Positions 58,876-64,000 of a DNA stretch of 64,000 bases are shown piece after piece. How positions within the stretch are numbered: position 1 is the stretch's first letter; each line of letters starts with the position of its first letter. This DNA comes from Amycolatopsis sp. FDAARGOS 1241 (GTDB lineage Bacteria > Actinomycetota > Actinomycetes > Mycobacteriales > Pseudonocardiaceae), in NCBI RefSeq assembly GCF_016889705.1, contig NZ_CP069526.1, positions 9,732,945 to 9,796,944 on the forward strand, written 5' to 3'. The notes below the pieces were generated by a model that was not told the DNA's origin, made no database searches, and saw only the letters and a list, made by a program, of their open reading frames with translations. The position numbers and the translations under genes were made by a program.

Positions 58876-59502
58876 ATGGGTCTTGCGGCAGACGAGCGCC
58901 AGGCGCTGAGCACGCTGTTCGAAGAGGTCGGCCCCGAAGCGCCGACACTGTGCGAGGGGTGGACCGCCCGCGATCTCGCGGCGCACCTGGTGGTGCGCGA
59001 ACACCGGCTCGACGCCGCGCCCGGCATCGTGGTGCCCGCGCTCGCCGGGTACACGAAGCGCGTGCAGGACCGCTACGCCGCCAAACCGTGGCCGGCGCTG
59101 GTGGCCCAGGTCCGGCGCGGCCCGGCGCCCTGGTGGCCGACGGCCATCGGGCCGCTGAACGAGCTCACCAACGGCGCCGAGTTCCTCGTCCACCACGAGG
59201 ACATCCGGCGCGCCCAGCCGGACTGGCAGCCACGCGCCGCGGACCCCGCCCGTGACGAAGCCGCGTGGCGCCTTGTGCGCCAGTCCGCGAAGCTCAACCT
59301 GCGCAAGGCTCCTGTCGGCGTCGTCCTCAAGCACACCGACGGACGCACCGCGCAGGTGAAGTCCGGCACCCCGGCCGTCACCATCACGGGCGACCCCGTG
59401 GACTTGCTGCTGTTCGCCTTCGGCCGCGACGCCGTCCACGTCTCGTTCGACGGCCACCCGTCCGCGGTCGACCGCCTGAAGGCCATGAGCCGCGGCCTCT
59501 GA
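58876..59502 (+). CDS. TIGR03085 / mycothiol-dependent maleylpyruvate isomerase-type protein
   Basis: 208 residues, ATG 58876. DinB-like fold: LAADERQALSTLFEEVGPEA, PTLCEGWTARDLAAHLVVRE then HRLDAAPG (metal-type His in AAHLVVREHR), TNGAEFLVHHEDIRRAQPDW. The family is metal-binding and mycothiol-linked; exact activity unknown. It is divergent from the OYE gene, 73 bases apart, so the two may share a regulatory region. Confidence 0.85.
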   Translation: MGLAADERQALSTLFEEVGPEAPTLCEGWTARDLAAHLVVREHRLDAAPGIVVPALAGYTKRVQDRYAAKPWPALVAQVRRGPAPWWPTAIGPLNELTNGAEFLVHHEDIRRAQPDWQPRAADPARDEAAWRLVRQSAKLNLRKAPVGVVLKHTDGRTAQVKSGTPAVTITGDPVDLLLFAFGRDAVHVSFDGHPSAVDRLKAMSRGL

Positions 59503-59572
59503 ACCGGTGGTCTGGAGTTCGTGAGCACCCGTCCGGATCGGGTTGATCACGGCGTCAGTACGATCCGTCCCG

Positions 59573-60196
59573 ATGCTCATCAACGCGCGCCGTGCTCCCG
59601 TGTGGGTCGACGGGACCGGCTGGAAGGTGCGGTTGCGGGAGATCCGCCCGTCGGACCGGCGCACTCTCGCCGGCTTCGACCGCGACGCGGGCAACCCGGG
59701 CGGCTACCGCCACTGGGCCCGCCATCGCCGCGGCGCTGATCTGCACTTCGCCATCGAGGCGCTCCACAACCACACGCTCGTCGGCTCCATCTGGGTCTCG
59801 GCCGACCCCACCGCGGGCACCTTCAGCTACGGCATCGGCATCGGCGCGCAGCACCGCCGCTGCGGCTACGCCGCCGACGCCGTCACCATCCTGCTCACGC
59901 ACATGTTCGGCCGCTGCGGTTACCGCAAGTGCGAAGTCAGCATCAGCGGCAGCAACTTCGCCTCGCTGTCCCTGCACGGCGAACTGGGCTTCCGCGAGGA
60001 AGGCCGCCCCCGCGACACCGAACTGTTGCTCGGCGAGGTCAAGTTTCCCGTACTGATGGGCCTCACCTCCGCCGGCTTCGCCGCCCACCACCCGGCCCTC
60101 ACCGCTTCCCGCGTCCCCGCGCGCCCCTCCCGAGGCCGCCACTGGCGCACCCCTCGCCGCGGCCGCCACTGGCGCGCCCGCACCGCTGCGGCCTGA
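59573..60196 (+). CDS. GNAT family N-acetyltransferase
   Basis: 207 residues, ATG 59573. GNAT core: GWKVRLREIRPSDRRTLAGF, HFAIEALHNHTLVGSIWVSA, SYGIGIGAQHRRCGYAADAV (acetyl-CoA loop Q-x-R-R-x-G-Y-A), TILLTHMFGRCGYRKCEVSI and SLHGELGFREEGRPRD. The C-terminal 25 residues contain a direct repeat, RGRHWRTPR then RGRHWRART, next to the repeat-rich spacer, and may be a recent extension. Substrate unknown. Confidence 0.87.
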   Translation: MLINARRAPVWVDGTGWKVRLREIRPSDRRTLAGFDRDAGNPGGYRHWARHRRGADLHFAIEALHNHTLVGSIWVSADPTAGTFSYGIGIGAQHRRCGYAADAVTILLTHMFGRCGYRKCEVSISGSNFASLSLHGELGFREEGRPRDTELLLGEVKFPVLMGLTSAGFAAHHPALTASRVPARPSRGRHWRTPRRGRHWRARTAAA

Positions 60197-60259
60197 ACCA
60201 CCTCTCGCCTTCTCACGGCAATATGTGAATGCCACTGGCTGCCCCCACCCCCCGCTGGT

Positions 60260-60460
60260 GCCAGGCGACAATGCCGTTCGCCCGAGTGCGGAACGGCGGC
60301 GGTTGCTCACGCCGCGGTGGGTGCCGGGCGGGCGAATGTTCCCCGCGCGCGATGGCAGGGCCCACGCTCCCGGGGGCTGCCCATGATCCATTCTCCCGCC
60401 CCACACCGACAAAACCGGCTGCTCAGCCCACCTGTCCACACCTAACGCGAGTTGTGGACA
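60260..60460. repeat. Direct repeat of about 201 bp, copy A
   Basis: Nearly identical to 60922-61122 (offset 662): GCCAGGCGACAATGCCGTTC then GCGGAACGGCGGCGGTTGCT, GGCGAATGTTCCCCGCGCGC, TGCCCATGATCCATTCTCCC, ACACCGACAAAAC. It ends in an inverted pair of DnaA-box-like sites. Confidence 0.9.
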
Positions 60461-61030
60461 AGTCGACCGCGAAGGAATCTGGCGTGCGCACCCCAAGCGG
60501 CGGCCAGGCCAACGTGCCCGCAAGCGGCGGCCGAACGGGGCTCACTGATGGCGCCTCGGTGGGGCCAGGCGACTGTGCCTTTCGCGCGGCAGCAAAAGCA
60601 GTGCAGGGTGATGACGCCTCGCCGGACGGGCGACTGTGCCGTTCGCGCCAGGGCAGAACGGCGCCGTGTGTTCGTGCCTCAACCATGCTGGGCGAATGTG
60701 CCTTGCACGACTGACCCTGTCGCGGTCGGCCGCCGGGCGACTGTGCCCTTTGCGCGAGGGCAGAAGGGTGCCGTCTCCTCGTGCCTCAGCGCCTGCTAGG
60801 TAAATGTCCCCGGCACGAGGGCACTACGGCGTCGGCTGATCATTCCTCGGCGCCTGAGGGGGTGAACGTGCCTTGCGCGAAGCGCCAGAACGGGGAACGA
60901 CTGATCATGCCTCGACCGGCCGCCAGGCGACAATGCCGTTTGCCCGATTGCGGAACGGCGGCGGTTGCTCACGCCGCGGTGGGTGCCGGGCGGGCGAATG
61001 TTCCCCGCGCGCGATGGCAGGGCCCACGCT
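60265..61030. repeat. Tandem array of about 62-bp degenerate units between two long direct repeats
   Basis: The motif GCGACTGTGCC (or GCGAATGTGCC) recurs near 60569, 60630, 60692, 60737, 60800, 60862 and 60927, mostly 61-65 bases apart, with weaker copies near 60334 and 60506. In good copies it is followed by a hairpin: GCCGTTC...GAACGGC (60637 copy) or CCCTT...AAGGG (60745 copy). A GATCATGCCTCGGCG-like segment follows. No gene is supported from 60197 to 61142. Confidence 0.75.
60432..60461. repeat. Inverted pair of DnaA-box-like sites, copy 2
   Basis: CTGTCCACA and TGTGGACAA separated by 12 bases. The associated motif (complement of TTTTGTCGGTG...AGAATGG) lies at 60388-60414, so the element is in the opposite orientation to the copy at 40580. 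Confidence 0.7.
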
Positions 61031-61122
61031 CCCGGGGGCTGCCCATGATCCATTCTCCCGCCCCACACCGACAAAACCCGCTACTCAACTCACCTGTCCA
61101 CACCCAACGCCAGTTGTGGACA
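60922..61122. repeat. Direct repeat of about 201 bp, copy B
   Basis: Second copy of the repeat at 60260-60460 with only scattered substitutions (for example CCGTTTGCCCGATT for CCGTTCGCCCGAGT). Such closeness in non-coding DNA implies a recent duplication or gene conversion. Confidence 0.9.
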
Positions 61123-61123
61123 A
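61094..61123. repeat. Inverted pair of DnaA-box-like sites, copy 3
   Basis: CTGTCCACA and TGTGGACAA separated by 12 bases, with the associated motif at 61050-61076. It lies 20 bases from the stop of the next minus-strand gene. Confidence 0.7.
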
Positions 61124-61142
61124 TCACCCGAACAAACCCTGT

Positions 61143-61628
61143 CTAACCGGCCCGCAACCGCTCCGGCCACGGCAACTCCAGCGGCTCCGTCGAAGAAGAC
61201 CACTCCTCAGCCAGCGCCTCCAGCATCGAAGCCACCCGCCGCACGGTCTGGGCGTCGTACGGGCACGGTTCGGCGCGCAGGACGCCCCACGCTTCGCGCA
61301 CGTCGCGCAGCAGCAGCCGCCGGTGGGTCTCCGCGGCCGAGTGGGCGGCGCCCACCAGGGACTCCGCCGGCGAGATCGACTTGCGCGTCGCGCGGAGCAC
61401 CGACATGCTCCGCGCGCGGGCATCGTGCCGGGGACGGCCCGACAGCACCACCATGTTCGAGAACACCGCCCCCGCGGCGATGCACCCGAAGATCCCGCCC
61501 GGCAGGCCCCGCGCGCGTTCCACCGCGAAGTGCGCCAGGTCGTGCGGCACCCAGAACCTGCGCGACACCGAGGGCAGCCGAGCACAACGCCATCCACGCG
61601 GGTGAGCCGCGCGTACGACCCACCCCAT
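61143..61628 (-). CDS. Conserved hypothetical protein with a VPHDLAHF motif
   Basis: 161 residues, ATG 61628. SRRFWVPHDLAHFAVERARG contains a HDxxH-like pair that could bind metal; PGGIFGCIAAGAVFSNMVVL follows, then a helical C-terminal half (VRRVASMLEALAEEWSSSTE). I recall similar uncharacterised actinobacterial proteins but no function. The first ~25 residues are Arg-rich and may be upstream of the true start. Confidence 0.65.
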   Translation of the reverse strand: MGWVVRAAHPRGWRCARLPSVSRRFWVPHDLAHFAVERARGLPGGIFGCIAAGAVFSNMVVLSGRPRHDARARSMSVLRATRKSISPAESLVGAAHSAAETHRRLLLRDVREAWGVLRAEPCPYDAQTVRRVASMLEALAEEWSSSTEPLELPWPERLRAG

Positions 61629-61694
61629 GGGTCGTGGGAGAAGTCACCAGCACCACCCGAGGATCGCTTCCCCGGGTGGCGCGGTGCCGGCGAA

Positions 61695-63536
61695 TTAGCC
61701 GATGGCGCGCAGCGCGAAGTGCACTTCGATCGCCGTCTGCTTGATCGTCTCGGCGATCACGAGCGAACCGTGACCGGCGTCGTAGCGGTAGAACTCGTGC
61801 GGGGCGCCGCGGGAGCCCAGGCGATCGAGGTAGTTCTCGATCTGCCGGATCGGGCAGCGCGGGTCGTTGTCGCCGGCCAGGATCAGGACCGGTGCGGCGA
61901 CGGCGTCCACGTAGGTGATCGGCGAGGACTCGCGGTACACGGCGGGCACGTCGGCGGGCGCGCCACCGAACAGCGCGCGGTCGAAGGAGCGCAGCTGCTC
62001 CATCTCGTCCTCGTACGCGGCCACGTAGTCGGCCACCGGAACCCCCGCGACGCCCGCCGCCCAGCGCGTGGGCTGCGTACCCAGCGCCAGCAGCGACAAG
62101 TAGCCGCCCCACGAAGCGCCGTTGACGACGCACTTGTCCTTGTCGGACAGTCCACTTTCGATCGCCCAGTCCTGCACCGCGGCGACGTCCTCGAGTTCCG
62201 TCAGCCCCGGCCGGCCCTCGATCGCGTCGCGCCACGCCGAGCCGTAGCCCGTGGACCCGCGGTAGTTCACCTCGACCACGGCGAACCCGGCGTCGAGCCA
62301 CGTCGCGCGGTACGCGGAGAAGCGATCTTCGTCGGCGGCGTGCGGGCCGCCGTGTAGGGAGAACACCGTGGGCAGCGGACCGTCGGGCGCGTCGACCGGC
62401 CGCGACACCAGCGCATGGATCTGCCCGCCGACGCCTTCGACGAACGCATCGGTCACCGGCGCCGATCCCGGCGCTTGGTCACCTGGTGGCGCCAGCAGTA
62501 CGGCGTCGCCGCCGTCGGCCCGGCGGCGGCGCACCGCCGTCGGCTCCGCGGCGCTGGACCACGAGTACTCGATCGTCCCGTCGGGCCGCACGCTCGCGCC
62601 GCCGATCCGGCCGGGCGGAGTGTCCAAAGAGGACAACTTACCGTTGTCGAGATCGTAGCGGTACAACGAACTCCGCCCCTGGTGGAAGTGCACCACCAGC
62701 AACGCGCGGGCGTCCGGGTACCACTCGGCGACAACCTCGCCGGGCAGGTCGATCTCGAGTTCCGTCTCGGTGTCCGCGCGGACGTCCCAGATCAGCAGCT
62801 CCTCGCGACCGCGCCGCTCGTGCAGGACGAGCAGCCGCTGGTCGCCCCGTAGCGGCGAGAACTCCAGTGCCGACAGGCCCTTGCCGTCGCCATCCCATTT
62901 GTCGGCGACGGTCGCGAAGCCGTCCGTCGACAGCACGCGCAGCGCGGGGTGGCGCGAGTCGCCGTGCTCGGAGTGGGAAATGGCGACCAGGCTCTCGTCA
63001 CGCGAGAGCGACGCGACGCCGGCGTCGTCGGAGTGGCGGTAGAACCGCTTGGTCTCGTCGCCGATCTTCGCGAACAGTTCGCTGCCTTCGTCGGTCGAAA
63101 CGCCGACGGCGATCACGCGCGAGCCGAGTTCGAGGCCGGCGGGGTAGCCGTCGTGCACTTCCGGCAGCGGCTTGACCGCGGCGGTGCTGTCGCCGTCGAA
63201 GGGCTGGCTCACCCACGACCCGAACTCGTCGCCGTCGGTGTCGTCGAACCACCAGATCGCGGAGCCGTCGGGGGCGGGGGTGGCGTGGAGGGTGCCGTTG
63301 GGCCGGTCGGTGACGCGGCGGTGACTGTCGGTGGCGCGATCCCACGCGTAGACCTCCCAGACGCCGCTGGCGTTGGAGACGTACACGTTGGCGTCGGGGG
63401 CGTCGCGGGCCCATTCGGGCACGGAGATGCGGGCCGCGTGGAAGCGGGCTCGCCAGCGGGACTCGGCGTCGGCGTCGGCGAACAGGCGGTCGGGGACCAC
63501 CGCGGGCGGATATTCGTTGCCTGACTGCGTGCTCAC
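61695..63536 (-). CDS. S9 family serine peptidase (prolyl oligopeptidase type)
   Basis: 613 residues, GTG 63536. An N-terminal beta-propeller (VYVSNASGVWEVYAWDRATD, PDGSAIWWFDDTDGDEFGSW, repeated blade strands) precedes a C-terminal alpha/beta hydrolase: PTVFSLHGGPHAADEDRFSA, FAVVEVNYRGSTGYGSAWRD, nucleophile CVVNGASWGGYLSLLALGTQ, acid ILAGDNDPRCP, His YDAGHGSLV. It cleaves short peptides, typically after Pro or Ala. No signal peptide, so cytoplasmic. It is divergent from the methyltransferase. Confidence 0.94.
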   Translation of the reverse strand: MSTQSGNEYPPAVVPDRLFADADAESRWRARFHAARISVPEWARDAPDANVYVSNASGVWEVYAWDRATDSHRRVTDRPNGTLHATPAPDGSAIWWFDDTDGDEFGSWVSQPFDGDSTAAVKPLPEVHDGYPAGLELGSRVIAVGVSTDEGSELFAKIGDETKRFYRHSDDAGVASLSRDESLVAISHSEHGDSRHPALRVLSTDGFATVADKWDGDGKGLSALEFSPLRGDQRLLVLHERRGREELLIWDVRADTETELEIDLPGEVVAEWYPDARALLVVHFHQGRSSLYRYDLDNGKLSSLDTPPGRIGGASVRPDGTIEYSWSSAAEPTAVRRRRADGGDAVLLAPPGDQAPGSAPVTDAFVEGVGGQIHALVSRPVDAPDGPLPTVFSLHGGPHAADEDRFSAYRATWLDAGFAVVEVNYRGSTGYGSAWRDAIEGRPGLTELEDVAAVQDWAIESGLSDKDKCVVNGASWGGYLSLLALGTQPTRWAAGVAGVPVADYVAAYEDEMEQLRSFDRALFGGAPADVPAVYRESSPITYVDAVAAPVLILAGDNDPRCPIRQIENYLDRLGSRGAPHEFYRYDAGHGSLVIAETIKQTAIEVHFALRAIG

Positions 63537-63576
63537 CCCTCGATCCTGCCACCCCCGGGGCCGTACTGTGTGCCGG

Positions 63577-64000
63577 GTGTTGGAGGGAAGCGCGCGGGAC
63601 GCGGCGTCGAGGAGAGCTGCACGCACAGCCGTGGAGCGGGCGGCGTTCGCCCAGCCGCTCTTCGCGCCGGGCATGCGGGTGGTCGACCTGGGTTGCGGCC
63701 CCGGCGCCATCACCCTGGGCTTCGAGGCCGCCGGCTCCACAGTGGACTACTTCGAGGCGTCCCCGCTCGACCTTCCCTTCCCCGACGCCTCGGCCGCGGT
63801 CGCCTTCTCCCACGGTCTCCTCGAACGCCTCCCGGACCCCATGGCCGTCCTGGCCGAGCTGCGCCGGGTCCTCCGGCCCGGCGGCAGGCTCGCGCTGTCC
63901 ACTTCGGACTGGAGCCGCGCCCGGCTGCGGCCCAAGACCGCCAACGTCGACGCCGCCCTCCGCGGCTACTACCTCCTCCTGCGCCGCGCCGGCGCCAACC
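63577..64000 (+). CDS. SAM-dependent methyltransferase, 3' end outside window
   Basis: The frame opens at GTG 63577 and runs off the window after 141 codons. Motifs: MRVVDLGCGPGAITLGF (motif I), LDLPFPDASAAVAFSHGLLE, then LRRVLRPGGRLALSTSDW (motif III region). The segment between motif I and the LPFPD block is very short (EAAGSTVDYFEASP). It lacks the usual second strand with its acidic residue for the SAM ribose, about 30 residues fewer than relatives. It may be a degenerate enzyme. TTG 63580 is an alternative start. Confidence 0.75.
   Translation, partial: MLEGSARDAASRRAARTAVERAAFAQPLFAPGMRVVDLGCGPGAITLGFEAAGSTVDYFEASPLDLPFPDASAAVAFSHGLLERLPDPMAVLAELRRVLRPGGRLALSTSDWSRARLRPKTANVDAALRGYYLLLRRAGAN

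Noticed and set aside
60500..61000. CRISPR-like periodic repeats of about 62 bp
   Set aside because: Units are degenerate along their whole length, there are no identical short repeats with unique spacers, and no cas genes lie in the window.

Overview
The window is high-GC actinobacterial chromosome, most likely Amycolatopsis or a close relative in Pseudonocardiaceae. That reading rests on GC-rich third codon positions, many GTG/TTG starts, a conservon-type kinase and roadblock pair, the core block SRP RNA, dnaX, ybaB, recR and then leuA, ask-asd, and a long ask gene with an internal beta-subunit start. No species-level marker is present, so the genus is inference.

Layout. 1-4.8 kb: the 3' part of a conservon (sensor kinase and roadblock protein), the SRP RNA gene, a spermidine synthase-like protein and a secreted ALF-repeat protein. 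4.9-10.8 kb: dnaX, a 1.7 kb gene-free tandem-repeat array, an amidase lipoprotein, ybaB and recR. 11.2-18.5 kb: a surface-polysaccharide cluster (UDP-GlcNAc 2-epimerase, two family-2 glycosyltransferases, a flippase-like protein, a DUF6541-type membrane protein, a DUF2304 protein) ending with a uridine kinase-like ATPase. 18.9-24.8 kb: a complete five-gene dipeptide/oligopeptide ABC transporter. 24.8-32.7 kb: small regulatory and membrane genes, including a YCII/ECF sigma pair, two DedA proteins, an EamA transporter with a divergent LysR regulator, an SDR, a WYL regulator and an IS481 remnant. 32.7-39.2 kb: leuA with a leader peptide carrying three leucine codons, then ask-asd. 39.7-46.8 kb: a repeat array, then a minus-strand family of M48 metalloprotease paralogues: one intact, one without its zinc site, one decayed. 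A partner protein is duplicated alongside. 46.9-56.9 kb: RtcB RNA ligase, an MFS exporter, an esterase, an oxidative-stress group (FMN reductase, Ohr, Dps), a linalool dehydratase/isomerase-like protein and glutamate decarboxylase. 57.7-64 kb: an old-yellow-enzyme reductase, small enzymes, another repeat array, an S9 peptidase and a methyltransferase cut by the window end.

Two themes stand out. Four intergenic regions are filled by degenerate tandem repeats that do not look coding. Some share a hairpin core, and three sites carry an inverted pair of DnaA-box-like sequences at a fixed 12-base spacing. The second theme is the M48 paralogue family, in which each copy is preceded by the same kind of short palindrome and one copy has become a likely pseudoenzyme.
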